DNA from: WHSO01 sp963732875
GTDB lineage: Bacteria > Pseudomonadota > Alphaproteobacteria > SMXQ01
Reading direction: 5' to 3'
Assembly (NCBI GenBank): GCA_963732875.1
Contig: CAVTBD010000001.1
Location: forward strand, 62,001-126,000
Length of the DNA stretch: 64,000 nt
Each line of letters starts with the position of its first letter. Positions within the stretch are counted from its first letter, which is position 1. Shown piece after piece: positions 49,039 through 58,335 of this stretch. The notes below the pieces were generated by a model. The model saw nothing but the letters and a program-made list of their open reading frames with translations, made no database searches and was not told the origin of the DNA. Made by a program: the position numbers and the translations under genes.

Positions 49039-52008
49039 TCAGTGCACGTCGGCCCAGCTGTGGCCGATGCCGGTTTCGACCTCGAGCGGCACGGAAAGCT
49101 CCTGCACCGGCAGGCACGCGTCCTTCATCACTTTCGCGACCACCTCGGCGGTCGCCTCGGCCTCGGCCGCGGGCGCCTCGAAGATCAGCTCGTCGTGGAC
49201 CTGCAGCAGCATGCGCGCCTTGAGCTTGTTCTTCGCGAGCGCCGCGGGCACGCGGATCATGGCGCGCTTGATGATGTCGGCGGCCGCCCCCTGCAGGGGC
49301 GCGTTGATCGCCGCGCGCTCGGCGAAGGCGCGCTGGGGGCCCTTGGCCCCGATGCCCGGCGTGTGGACCTTGCGCCCGAAGATGGTGGTGACGAAGCCCT
49401 GCTTCGCCGCAAGCGCCTTGGTGCGGTCCATGTAGTCGCGGATGCCGGGGTAGCGCTTGAAGTAGGCGGCGATGTACTTGGCCGCCTCGCCCTGGGGGAT
49501 GCCGAGCTGGCGGGCGAGGCCGAACGCCGAGATGCCGTAGATGATGCCGAAGTTGATCGCCTTGGCGGAGCGGCGGACCATCGGGTCCATGCCCTTGATC
49601 GGCACGCCGAACATCTCCGACGCGGTCATGGCATGGATGTCGGCGCCTTCGTGGAACGCCTTCTTGAGCGCGGCGATGTCGGCGACGTGGGCGAGCAGGC
49701 GCAGCTCGATCTGGGAATAGTCAGCGGAGATCAGCTTCATGCCCTTGTCGGCGATGAACGCCGCGCGGATCTTGCGGCCTTCCTCGGTGCGCACCGGGAT
49801 GTTCTGCAGGTTGGGATCGGTCGAGGACAGCCGGCCGGTGGAAGCCACCGCCATGGCGTAAGAGGTGTGCACGCGCCCGGTGTCCGGGTTGATCTGGTGC
49901 TGCAGGGCATCGGTGTAGGTCGACTGGAGCTTGGCGAGCTGGCGCCAGTCGAGCACCCGGGCGGGCAGGTCGTGACCCTGGGCGGCAAGGTCCTCGAGCA
50001 CGTCGGCGCCGGTGGCGTAGGCCCCGGTCTTGCCTTTCCTGCCGCCGCCGAGGCTCATCTCGTCGAACAGTATCTCGCCCAGCTGCTTGGGGCTGCCGAC
50101 GTTGAACTCGCGCCCGGCAAGCTTGTGAATCTCGGACTCGAGCTTGGCGAGGCGCTTCGTGAAATCGGCCGACAGGTCCCTGAGCACCTTGGGATCGACC
50201 TTGACCCCGGCACGCTCCATCGCCACCAGCACCGGGATCAGCGGGCGCTCGAGGGTTTCGTAGACGGTCGCCATGTGCTCGCCGGCGAGGCGAGGCTTGA
50301 ACGCGTGCCACAGGCGCAATGTCACGTCGGCGTCCTCGGCGGCGTAGTCGCGTGCCTCCTCCAGGCCGACGAAGTCGAACGTCACCTGGTTGCGCCCCGA
50401 GCCTGCGACGTCGGCGAACTTGATGGTCTTGTGGTCGAGCACGCGCTCGGCCAGCTCGTCGAGGCCGTGGCCGTGCAGGCCCGCCTCCAGCACGTAGGAC
50501 AGCACCATGGTGTCGTCCACCGGCGCGACCGGGACGTCGTAGCGCGCGAAAATCTCCTGGTCGTACTTGATGTTGTGGCCGATCTTGAGCAGCGAGGGAT
50601 CTCCCAGCATCGGCTTGAGCAGGGCGAGCGCCTTGTTGCGATCGAGCTGGCCCGGCACCAGGGCACCCTGGCCCTGGCCATTATCCTTGTCGTGGCCCTT
50701 GTCCGCGCCGCCGTCGCCGAGATCGAGCGCGCCCTGGCCGCCGCCCGCGCGCCGGTGCGCGAGCGGGATATAGCAGGCGCGCCCGTCCTCGAGGGCAAGC
50801 GACACACCGACCAGCTCGGCGCGCATCGAATCGAGCGAGGTGGTCTCGGTATCGACCGCCACCACGCCGGCCTCACCCGCCGCCGCGATCCAGTCGGCCA
50901 GCATGGCCTCGTCGGTCATGAGCTGGTAGCCCGCGCCCTTGCCGGGCGCCGTCCCGGCGGCCGGCTTCTTGTCCGCAGCCGCATGTTTCGCCGTCGCCGC
51001 CTTGTCGCCGCCCTTGGTGTCCTCGGCCTCGACCTTGTCCGCCGCGGCCGCCGGCTTTGCACCCTTGGTGGCGCGCGTCTCCGCGATGCGGCCGTCGCCG
51101 CCGATCTCGCTTTCGACCCGGGCGATCAGACGCCGGAACTCCTGCTCGTGCAGGAACGCGAGCAGGGTGTCGTGGTCGGGCTCGCGCTTGGCGAAGGTGG
51201 TGTAGTCGTCGAGGCCCGGCACGTCGCGCCTGAGCGTCACCAGGTCGCGCGAGACGCGCGCCTGGTCGGCGAACTGGATCAGGTTCTCGCGCCGCTTGGG
51301 TTGCTTGATCTCCCCGGCACGCGCGAGCACCGCGTCAAGATCGCCATAGGCGTTGATCAGCTCGGCCGCAGTCTTGATGCCGATGCCCGGGACGCCCGGC
51401 ACGTTGTCGGTGGAATCGCCCGCCAGCGACTGCACGTCGATCACCTTGCCGGGCGCAACGCCGAATTTCTTCTCGACCTCGGGGAAGCTGATGCGCTCAT
51501 AGGTGATCGGGTCCTGCAGGGCAACGCGGTCGCTGACCAGCTGCATCAGGTCCTTGTCGGACGACACGATCGTGACCTCGTCGCCGCGTGCCTCGGCCAG
51601 GCCGGCATAGGTGGCGATGATGTCGTCGGCCTCGAACCCCGGCATCTCGATACACGGCACGCTGAACGCACGCGTCGCCTCGCGCACCAGCGGGAACTGC
51701 GGCACCAGGTCTTCCGGCGGCTCGCCGCGGTTGGCCTTGTAATCGGGATAGATGTCGTTGCGGAAGGTCTTGCGCGCGGAATCGAACACCACGGCGATGT
51801 AGTCGGCCTCGGTGTCGTCGAGCAGCTTGACCAGCATGTTGCAGAAGCCGAACACCGCGTTGGTCGGCGTCCCGTCGGAGCGGGTCATCTGCATCTTGAG
51901 ACCGTAATAGGCGCGGAAGATGAATCCCGAGCCATCCACCAGGAACAGGTGGCGCGGGCCGCCGTTCCCGGCGTCCTTGTCCTTGTTTTTGGCGCGGGCC
52001 GCGCTCAA
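49039..52008 (-). CDS. polA: DNA polymerase I
   Basis: This 989-residue enzyme has a 5'-3' exonuclease (LFLVDGSGFIFRAYYG, DDIIATYA), a 3'-5' exonuclease with VAVDTETTSLDS intact, and polymerase motifs (DPNLQNIPVRT, DYSQIELRLLAH, RRSAKAINFGIIYG, LLQVHDELIFEAP). Two unusual inserts: an Ala/Lys/Asp-rich linker near residues 315-365, and a Gly/Asp/Lys-rich insert (DKGHDKDNGQGQG) inside the 3'-5' exonuclease. It starts with TTG at 52008 overlapping the previous gene's stop (TTGA). No ATG fits before the nuclease domain. Confidence 0.95.
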   Translation of the reverse strand: MSAARAKNKDKDAGNGGPRHLFLVDGSGFIFRAYYGLKMQMTRSDGTPTNAVFGFCNMLVKLLDDTEADYIAVVFDSARKTFRNDIYPDYKANRGEPPEDLVPQFPLVREATRAFSVPCIEMPGFEADDIIATYAGLAEARGDEVTIVSSDKDLMQLVSDRVALQDPITYERISFPEVEKKFGVAPGKVIDVQSLAGDSTDNVPGVPGIGIKTAAELINAYGDLDAVLARAGEIKQPKRRENLIQFADQARVSRDLVTLRRDVPGLDDYTTFAKREPDHDTLLAFLHEQEFRRLIARVESEIGGDGRIAETRATKGAKPAAAADKVEAEDTKGGDKAATAKHAAADKKPAAGTAPGKGAGYQLMTDEAMLADWIAAAGEAGVVAVDTETTSLDSMRAELVGVSLALEDGRACYIPLAHRRAGGGQGALDLGDGGADKGHDKDNGQGQGALVPGQLDRNKALALLKPMLGDPSLLKIGHNIKYDQEIFARYDVPVAPVDDTMVLSYVLEAGLHGHGLDELAERVLDHKTIKFADVAGSGRNQVTFDFVGLEEARDYAAEDADVTLRLWHAFKPRLAGEHMATVYETLERPLIPVLVAMERAGVKVDPKVLRDLSADFTKRLAKLESEIHKLAGREFNVGSPKQLGEILFDEMSLGGGRKGKTGAYATGADVLEDLAAQGHDLPARVLDWRQLAKLQSTYTDALQHQINPDTGRVHTSYAMAVASTGRLSSTDPNLQNIPVRTEEGRKIRAAFIADKGMKLISADYSQIELRLLAHVADIAALKKAFHEGADIHAMTASEMFGVPIKGMDPMVRRSAKAINFGIIYGISAFGLARQLGIPQGEAAKYIAAYFKRYPGIRDYMDRTKALAAKQGFVTTIFGRKVHTPGIGAKGPQRAFAERAAINAPLQGAAADIIKRAMIRVPAALAKNKLKARMLLQVHDELIFEAPAAEAEATAEVVAKVMKDACLPVQELSVPLEVETGIGHSWADVH

Positions 52009-52178
52009 TGGCCGCCGCCCGCGTGCGCGCCCTCCGCCAGGACGTAGTGGCGGCCGCAGTAGGGGCAGTCGATCTCGCCCTTTTCGCCGAGGTTGAGGTA
52101 GACGCGCGGGTGCCCGAGCGTGCCGCCGTCGCAGGCGACGGTGGGCGTATCGACGGTGATCGTTTCGATGGGGTCCAT
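52005..52178 (-). CDS. zf-CHCC zinc-finger small protein
   Basis: This 57-residue protein matches the zf-CHCC family (related to the NDUFS6/complex I 13-kDa zinc domain). Visible ligands: Cys in VACDG, His in LGHPRVYLNL, and CPYCG near residue 39. It has a short HAGGGH tail. The stop overlaps the polA TTG by four bases, coupling the two genes. Its role in bacteria is not settled. Confidence 0.85.
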   Translation of the reverse strand: MDPIETITVDTPTVACDGGTLGHPRVYLNLGEKGEIDCPYCGRHYVLAEGAHAGGGH

Positions 52179-52303
52179 CTTGGTTTCCGTAGGCTGGTGG
52201 GAACGAGCGGGGCACGGGGCATGGGGCCCGGGATATATTGACCGCCGCGCACCCCGGATGATACCGATTGCCCCACCTCTTTCAACCGCCGGAGCGCCCC
52301 CCC

Positions 52304-53335
52304 ATGACCGTCGTCCCCCTGCCGGTCCGCGACCCGCATCGCGGCGGGCCCAAAGCGGCGCCCGGCAAGGGCGGGGCGCCGGCCATGGCGCTGGAGATCC
52401 GGGGCCTCACCAAGACCTACGCGGCGCAGCGCAATATGCCGCCCAAGCACGCCCTCAAGGGCATCGATCTCGAGGTGCCGCGGGGCGCCTTCTTCGGCCT
52501 GCTTGGCCCCAACGGCGCGGGCAAGTCGACCCTCATCAACATCCTCGCCGGGCTGGTCGACAAGACAGCCGGCACGGCGCGGGTCTGGGGCCTCGACATC
52601 GATACCGACCGGCGCGCCGCCAAGCTCGCCATCGGCATCGTGCCCCAGGAGCTCAACATCGACCCGTTCTTCACGCCCAAACAGATGCTCGACCTGCAGT
52701 CGGGGCTCTACGGGCTCCGCACGAGCGAGTATCGTACCTGGGAAATCCTGGAAGCGGTCGGCCTCACCGACAAGGCGCACGCCTACTCCCGCTCGCTTTC
52801 GGGCGGCATGCGCCGGCGCCTGCTGATCGGCAAGGCGATCCTGCATTCGCCGCCGATCGTGGTGCTGGACGAGCCGACCGCGGGCGTCGACGTGGAGCTG
52901 CGCCAGCACCTGTGGAACTACATGCGCGCGCTCAACGCGGCCGGCACCACGATCCTGCTGACCACCCACTACCTCGAGGAAGCCGAGAAGCTGTGCGACC
53001 GGATCGCGATTATCGACGAGGGCGAGCTGATCGCGTGCCAGACCACCAGCGACCTGCTGCACCGCATCGATTCCAAGGAAATGGTGGTGACCGTCGAGGA
53101 CGAGCTCGACGCCGTGCCGGCGGCGCTCGCACGCTTCGACGTAACATTGACGCCGCCGCGTCGGCTGACGTTCAAATTCCGCCGCTCGGAGACCCGCACG
53201 CGCGACATCATCGAAGCGATCCACACCGCACGCCTGGTGATCGCCGACCTGTCCACGTCGGAAGGGCGGCTCGAGGACGTGTTCCTGGAGCTCACCCGAA
53301 ACCACAAGATCCCGCCATGCCCGGATCCCGCATGA
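52304..53335 (+). CDS. ABC-2 type transporter ATP-binding protein
   Basis: This 343-residue ATPase has Walker A GPNGAGKSTL, signature SLSGGMRRRLLIGKAIL, Walker B IVVLDEPTAGVD and H-loop TTHYLEEAE. It has a C-terminal extension of about 80 residues typical of the DrrA/CcmA/YadG group. No permease gene follows, which is unusual because ABC-2 partners normally lie adjacent. The ATG at 52304 has GGAG upstream. Substrate is unknown. Confidence 0.9.
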   Translation: MTVVPLPVRDPHRGGPKAAPGKGGAPAMALEIRGLTKTYAAQRNMPPKHALKGIDLEVPRGAFFGLLGPNGAGKSTLINILAGLVDKTAGTARVWGLDIDTDRRAAKLAIGIVPQELNIDPFFTPKQMLDLQSGLYGLRTSEYRTWEILEAVGLTDKAHAYSRSLSGGMRRRLLIGKAILHSPPIVVLDEPTAGVDVELRQHLWNYMRALNAAGTTILLTTHYLEEAEKLCDRIAIIDEGELIACQTTSDLLHRIDSKEMVVTVEDELDAVPAALARFDVTLTPPRRLTFKFRRSETRTRDIIEAIHTARLVIADLSTSEGRLEDVFLELTRNHKIPPCPDPA

Positions 53336-53367
53336 GGCCACGGGCGTGAAGCCAGGCGCGTGAGGCC

Positions 53368-54375
53368 ATGGGCGTGAGGATCGCCCGCCGCCTGCGCGGC
53401 GCCGTCCTGGCGGCGAGCGGCGCGGTCCTGCTCGCCGCCTGCGCGCCCACCGTCCAGACCACCGGGCCGTTCACCGGCACCGCGCATATCGATGGCGACA
53501 CGCTGGTCGCGCGCGACGGCGCGCGCCTGCCGCTGCGCAAATGGCTGCCCAAGGACGGCAAGCCCAGGGTCGTGGTCGCGGCGCTGCACGGCTACAACGA
53601 CTATTCCGAGGCGTTCGAGGCGCCGGCGACGGCCTGGGCGAAAGAAGGCATCGCCACCTACGCCATCGACCAGCGCGGCTTCGGCCGGGCGCCGGGGCAC
53701 GGAATCTGGGCCGGGACCGAGGCCATGACCCAGGACGCGGCCGGGCTCGCCACGGTGCTGGCGAAGCGCTACCCCGGGGTGCCGCTCTATCTCGTCGGCG
53801 AGAGCATGGGCGGCGCGGTGGCGCTGGCCGCGCTCGGCGGGCGCAGCGACATTCATCCCGCCGGCGCGGTGCTGGTGGCGCCCGCGGTATGGGGGCGCAA
53901 GTACCTCGGTACGTTCAAGAGCGGCTTCCTGTGGCTCACCGCCCATACCGTGCCGTGGTTCGAGGTGACGGCGGAAGGGCTCAACATAACGCCGTCGGAC
54001 AACGAGAAGATGCTGATCCGGCTCGGGCGCGATCCGCTGGTGATCAAGTCCACCCGCATCGATTCGATCTGGGGCCTGGTCGACCTCATGGACGAGGCCG
54101 ATGCCGCCGCCACCCGCGTCAAGGTGCCGGTGCTGCTGCTCTACGGCACCCGCGACGAGGTGATCCCGCCCGCGCCGACGCTCGACGCCATCAAGGCGCT
54201 CAGCGCCCACGGTCACCTCACGGTCGCGTTCTATCGGTCGGGCTACCACATGCTGCTGCGCGATCTCGAGGCCGCCAGGCCGACCGAAGACGTCGCCGCC
54301 TGGATGCTCGCCCCCGGCAAACCGCTGCCGTCGGGCGCCGACCGCGTTGCCAAGGCGCGCCTCGATCGGCGCTAG
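53368..54375 (+). CDS. Alpha/beta-hydrolase lipoprotein (S33/monoacylglycerol-lipase-like)
   Basis: This 335-residue protein has a lipoprotein signal (LAASGAVLLAAC, lipid Cys25). The hydrolase domain shows the nucleophile elbow GESMGG, HGYNDYSEAF near the oxyanion site, and YGTRDEVIPP and SGYHMLLRD for the acid and His. It resembles Hydrolase_4 lysophospholipases. Several short direct repeats (GTGAGGCCATGGGC-like) precede the start. The TAG stop is the first bases of a palindromic repeat. Confidence 0.85.
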   Translation: MGVRIARRLRGAVLAASGAVLLAACAPTVQTTGPFTGTAHIDGDTLVARDGARLPLRKWLPKDGKPRVVVAALHGYNDYSEAFEAPATAWAKEGIATYAIDQRGFGRAPGHGIWAGTEAMTQDAAGLATVLAKRYPGVPLYLVGESMGGAVALAALGGRSDIHPAGAVLVAPAVWGRKYLGTFKSGFLWLTAHTVPWFEVTAEGLNITPSDNEKMLIRLGRDPLVIKSTRIDSIWGLVDLMDEADAAATRVKVPVLLLYGTRDEVIPPAPTLDAIKALSAHGHLTVAFYRSGYHMLLRDLEAARPTEDVAAWMLAPGKPLPSGADRVAKARLDRR

Positions 54376-54425
54376 AGCCTGATCAGTTCAGATCGGAACG
54401 ATGTTGAGCCGTGAATCCTGCTCTA
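54373..54425. repeat. Dispersed palindromic repeat, copy 2
   Basis: 53 bp bounded by TAGAGC and GCTCTA; the first TAG is the stop codon of the hydrolase gene. Close match to 60749-60801 and, reversed, 43882-43931. Confidence 0.8.
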
Positions 54426-54533
54426 GCCGCCGATTCCACGGGCGCGCCCAGCGGCATTTTTCTGTTACTATTTCCCGGTAACGTGACGAACGGACAACGT
54501 CTTCGGCGAACGGGGTGGTTGGAGAAGAGCGGC

Positions 54534-55154
54534 ATGATGCGCGTCCTTGCGCTGGCGGGAATCGTGATGATGGCGACCACCGGTAACGGATTCTGCCAAG
54601 ACCAGTCCCGAGCACCGCTCCAGGCGACCGGGCCGGGCCAGACCCCGGCGCGTCCCCTCAATGACCGGACCCCGGTCGGCTTCACCGAGCGCGCCATGCT
54701 CTATCCCGGCAACCTGCCGCTGTTCGCCAAGATGGACAGCGGCGCGCGCACGTCGTCGCTCAATGCCGAGGACATCCTTACCTTCGAGCGCGACGGCCGG
54801 ATGTGGGTCAAGTTCCACGTCACCAACCGCGACAACCGGACCGTCATGTTCGAGCGACCGGTGGTGCGCCGGGCCCAGATCAAGGACCTGACCGGTCCGG
54901 CGGTGTCGCGTCCGGTGGTGATGCTCGGCATCTGCGTCGCCGACGTGTTCCGCATCACGGAGGTCAATCTTTCCAACCGTACCGGCTTCAATTTCCAGTT
55001 GCTGGTGGGACGACGCTTCATGCGCCAGGCGCTGCTGGTCGATCCCGCCCGCCAGAACACCACGACGCCGACATGCAAGGTGACCGAGGAAGCGCTCAGG
55101 GCGCTGGATTTCATCCCGGGCATTCCCTACCAAAAAGACGAAGGCGGAGAATAA
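54534..55154 (+). CDS. Retropepsin-like (RimB/Zn_protease family) exported protein
   Basis: This 206-residue protein has an N-terminal signal peptide (VLALAGIVMMATTGNGFC) and a PF05618-type domain, previously named ATP-dependent zinc protease but with an aspartic retropepsin fold. The active motif is AKMDSGARTSSL, and NFQLLVGRRFMRQALLVD is the second conserved block. The ATG at 54534 has GGAG upstream. It is followed, with a one-base overlap, by a 7TM protein and a RimK-like ligase, a known operon type. Confidence 0.85.
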   Translation: MMRVLALAGIVMMATTGNGFCQDQSRAPLQATGPGQTPARPLNDRTPVGFTERAMLYPGNLPLFAKMDSGARTSSLNAEDILTFERDGRMWVKFHVTNRDNRTVMFERPVVRRAQIKDLTGPAVSRPVVMLGICVADVFRITEVNLSNRTGFNFQLLVGRRFMRQALLVDPARQNTTTPTCKVTEEALRALDFIPGIPYQKDEGGE

Positions 55155-56689
55155 TGAGCAATCGCCATCTCTACTGGCTGGCGGGCCTGCTGACGGCGGT
55201 CGCGCTCTCGATCTTCTTCTACAAGCTCTTCATCCTGCACTTCCCGCTCAAGCCCGATCGGCTCGCGACCGCTTGGCGGATCGAAGCACGGGTCGATTTC
55301 AACGCCCACGGCAGCCCGGTCAGGGCCGAGCTGATGCTGCCGAAATCGACCGAGAACCGTCCGATCTACAACGAGTCCTTCGTCAGCGGCGACTACGGCC
55401 GCACCACCCGCGTCCGGGGCGACAATCGCCAGGCGGTATTCTCCATCGCCCGTGCCGAGGGCGGACAGGTGCTGTTCTACCGGGCCACGGTCGAGCTCGC
55501 CAACGTGCCCTTCGAACCTCGGCCCGAGCCGCCGCCGCGCACGCTGCGGCGCGCGCCCATGCCGGACGCCGAACAGGCCGCCGCCAAGGCGATCCTCGAC
55601 CGGCTGCGACCGCGCGCGGCCGATATTCCCACCCTTGTCGCACTGCTGGTCCAGACGCTGCACGACGCCCGCCCGGGCGGCGAGGCGGAGATGCTGCTCA
55701 AGGGACCGGTCACCAACCGCCGGGTGGTCGATGCCGCGGTGCGCATCCTGCGCTTCGGCGGCATCCCGGCACGGCGCGTCAACGGGCTGCAGCTCACCGA
55801 GGACCGGCGCCAAGCGATCGTCAGCCACTGGATCGAGGCCTATGTCGGCGACCGCTGGCGCGCGTTCCAGGCGAGCGACGGATCGCCCAGCATTCCGCCC
55901 AATCACATGGTGTGGTGGCGCGGCGGGGAGTCCGCGCTGGAACTCACCGGCGCCGACGACGGCCACGTCACCTTCTCGGTCTCCATGGCGCATCAGTTCG
56001 CGATCCGATCGGCCCTGCAGCGCGGACACAGCGTGGGCGCGACCCTGGCGGACTTCTCCCTGTTTGGCCTGCCGTTCCAGACCCAGCAGGTCTATCGCGT
56101 GCTGATGGTGGTGCCGGTCGGCATCTTCCTCCTGGTGATCCTGCGCAACGTGATCGGCATCCGCACCTTCGGCACCTTCATGCCGGTGCTGATCGCCATG
56201 GCGTTCCGGCAGACCCACCTGCTGTGGGGACTGGTGTTGTTCTCGGCGGTGGTGTTCATCGGCATGGCGGTGCGGTTCTACCTCGAGCACCTCAAGCTGC
56301 TGCTGGTGCCGAGGCTCGCCGCCATCGTCATCGTCGTGATCGGCGTGATGGCGCTGATGAGCACGGTGTCGTTCAAGCTCGGGTTCTTCGGTGGCCTGTC
56401 GGTCGCCCTGTTCCCGATCGTGATCCTGACCATGACCATCGAGCGCATGACGGTGGTGTGGGACGAGCGCGGGGCCTTCGAATCGCTGACCCAGGCGGCC
56501 GGCAGCGTGACCGCGGCGACGGTGTGCTACCTCGCCATGAACCAGAAGGTGGTCGAACATCTTTGCTTCGTGTTTCCCGAGCTCCTGCTGATCCTGCTGG
56601 CCGCAACACTGCTGCTCGGGCGCTACTCGGGCTACCGTCTGACGGAGCTGTCGCGCTTCCGGGTACTGGCGGAAAAGGACAAGCCGTGA
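55154..56689 (+). CDS. Inactive transglutaminase fused to seven-TM domain
   Basis: This 511-residue membrane protein has an N-terminal TM helix (WLAGLLTAVALSIFFYKLF), a periplasmic transglutaminase-like domain (about residues 40-290, GGIPARRVNGLQL and SHWIEAYVGDRWRAF) that lacks the catalytic Cys, and a C-terminal set of about seven TM helices (YRVLMVVPVGIFLLVILRNV onward). The start ATG overlaps the previous stop (TAATG), and its stop overlaps the next GTG. It is likely a receptor-like scaffold between the flanking protease and ligase. Confidence 0.88.
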   Translation: MSNRHLYWLAGLLTAVALSIFFYKLFILHFPLKPDRLATAWRIEARVDFNAHGSPVRAELMLPKSTENRPIYNESFVSGDYGRTTRVRGDNRQAVFSIARAEGGQVLFYRATVELANVPFEPRPEPPPRTLRRAPMPDAEQAAAKAILDRLRPRAADIPTLVALLVQTLHDARPGGEAEMLLKGPVTNRRVVDAAVRILRFGGIPARRVNGLQLTEDRRQAIVSHWIEAYVGDRWRAFQASDGSPSIPPNHMVWWRGGESALELTGADDGHVTFSVSMAHQFAIRSALQRGHSVGATLADFSLFGLPFQTQQVYRVLMVVPVGIFLLVILRNVIGIRTFGTFMPVLIAMAFRQTHLLWGLVLFSAVVFIGMAVRFYLEHLKLLLVPRLAAIVIVVIGVMALMSTVSFKLGFFGGLSVALFPIVILTMTIERMTVVWDERGAFESLTQAAGSVTAATVCYLAMNQKVVEHLCFVFPELLLILLAATLLLGRYSGYRLTELSRFRVLAEKDKP

Positions 56690-57645
56690 TCGGGCTTGCG
56701 CGACGGCTCGCGGCCGCGGGCGTGGTCGGCATCAACCACCGCAACGCCTGCTATACGCTGGTTTACAATCGACGCCGGTTGTACCCGCTGGTGGACGACA
56801 AGGTGCAGACCAAGCAGCTCGCGCTAGCGGCCGGGATCGCCGTGCCCGCGCTCTACGGCGTGATCGAGGTGCAGCGTCATGCGCGCGACATTCCCGACAT
56901 CGTGCGCGAGCACGATGCCTTCGTGGTCAAGCCGTCCCACGGCTCGGGCGGCAACGGCATCCTGGTACTGGAGCGCGGCTCGCACGGGCTCTACCGCAAG
57001 CCCGGCGGCACCTTCATGAACGAGCACGAATTGATCTACCACACCAGCAACATCCTCTCGGGCATCTATTCCTTGGGCGGCCAGCCCGACACCGCGCTGA
57101 TCGAATATCGCGTCAACTTCGACCCCCTGTTCGCGCGCATCACCCATCAGGGCGTGCCCGACGTGCGGATCATCAGCTTCCTCGGGGTGCCCACCATGGC
57201 CATGGTGCGCCTGCCGACGCGCCAGAGCCAGGGCAAGGCCAACCTGCACCAGGGCGCGATCGGCGCGGGCATCGATCTCGCCACCGGGCGCACGCTCACC
57301 GCGGTGTGGCGCAACACCGTGGTCAGCGAGCATCCCGACACCACCAATCCCGTGACCGGGGTCGAGATCCCGCACTGGGACACCATGCTGACCCACGCGG
57401 CACGCGCCTACGAGATGACCGGGCTCGGCTATCAGGGAATCGATATCGTGCTCGACCGTGACCTCGGCCCGCTGGTGCTGGAGCTCAACGCGCGGCCAGG
57501 TCTCAACATCCAGATCGCCAACCGCGCCGGTCTCGCGCCCCGGCTCGAGCGCATCAGGGAACAGCGGGACTCGCTCAAGAGCATCGCCGAGCGCGTCGCC
57601 TTCGCGCGCCGGGAATTCGCAGTCGAGGTGCCGGCGGCGGTCTAG
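56686..57645 (+). CDS. RimK-related alpha-L-glutamate ligase-like protein
   Basis: This 319-residue ATP-grasp enzyme shows FVVKPSHGSGGNGILVL, the ATP-binding loop, and LGPLVLELNARPGLNIQIANRAG near the end with metal ligands. It starts with GTG overlapping the 7TM gene (GTGA). The family adds amino acids to peptides or proteins; the acceptor here is unknown. Its TAG stop shares the CTAG with the stop of the convergent cytochrome gene. Confidence 0.87.
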   Translation: MIGLARRLAAAGVVGINHRNACYTLVYNRRRLYPLVDDKVQTKQLALAAGIAVPALYGVIEVQRHARDIPDIVREHDAFVVKPSHGSGGNGILVLERGSHGLYRKPGGTFMNEHELIYHTSNILSGIYSLGGQPDTALIEYRVNFDPLFARITHQGVPDVRIISFLGVPTMAMVRLPTRQSQGKANLHQGAIGAGIDLATGRTLTAVWRNTVVSEHPDTTNPVTGVEIPHWDTMLTHAARAYEMTGLGYQGIDIVLDRDLGPLVLELNARPGLNIQIANRAGLAPRLERIREQRDSLKSIAERVAFARREFAVEVPAAV

Positions 57646-58154
57646 TTCCGGCCTGCGCCGGCGCGGCCCGCCATGAAGTCGCGGATGAACTTGGGAATAT
57701 CCTGTTCCGAGAACTTCTTGCGCTCGGCCGGATCGTGCAGGAAGGCGATGATGTCGCCGAGTTCCTCGGCGGTGAGGTCGATCGGCTCGCCGAACAGGCT
57801 TTCCTGGATTGCCAGCATCGGGCGCGCGCCGCGCCACATCTTGGTGACGAACTCGAGCGGCGCGATCGCCTTGCCCTCGGCCGCGTAGTCGAGCGCGGGG
57901 CCGGTCGCCCCGCCCACGCCGTTGACCGAATGGCACACCACGCAGGCGCGGGTCGCGAAATAGACCCGCCCGCGCGCCGCGTCCATGGGCGGCAACACGA
58001 TCTCGGGACGGCCCGGAACGGTGACGTGGATCTCCCCGCCGGCAACGTGCCCGGTGACCTTTGGCGCGTCCGCGGCCCGGACGGGGAACACGGCGCCGCC
58101 GGCCGCCAGGGCGAGCACGGCGAGAACGGGAACCAGGCGGGCGATGCGCGGCAT
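57642..58154 (-). CDS. Class I-type exported cytochrome c
   Basis: This 170-residue protein has a signal peptide (VPVLAVLALAAGGAVFPVRA), then one heme site CVVCH (Cys71, Cys74, His75). A likely Met axial ligand is in the MWRGARPML region. A charged tail follows. GGGGAGGT precedes the ATG at 58154. It stands alone on the minus strand; the redox partner is unknown. Confidence 0.88.
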   Translation of the reverse strand: MPRIARLVPVLAVLALAAGGAVFPVRAADAPKVTGHVAGGEIHVTVPGRPEIVLPPMDAARGRVYFATRACVVCHSVNGVGGATGPALDYAAEGKAIAPLEFVTKMWRGARPMLAIQESLFGEPIDLTAEELGDIIAFLHDPAERKKFSEQDIPKFIRDFMAGRAGAGRN

Positions 58155-58264
58155 TCGGGACCTCCCCTGCGGACACGGCATGCATGCCGATGCGTCCATA
58201 CGTCAGGCGTGAAGTATAAGCGCGGATGCCCGCCGCGCCAATCGCATGGCGCCGGAAACACGAC

Positions 58265-58292
58265 GCCCTCCCGCCGGGACCGGCGGGAGGGC
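58265..58292 (-). terminator. Terminator downstream of the Bug-type gene
   Basis: A perfect 12-bp stem (58265-58276 and 58281-58292, loop GGAC) lies 44 bases past the stop of the binding-protein gene. Confidence 0.6.
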
Positions 58293-58335
58293 ATATCGGC
58301 AAAGACGCGCGCCGTGGCCGGCGTGGAGGTCGGTG

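Noticed and set aside
49042..52047. 1,001-codon open frame antisense to polA
   Set aside because: It mirrors polA codon structure, has no family motifs, and is a GC-driven shadow.
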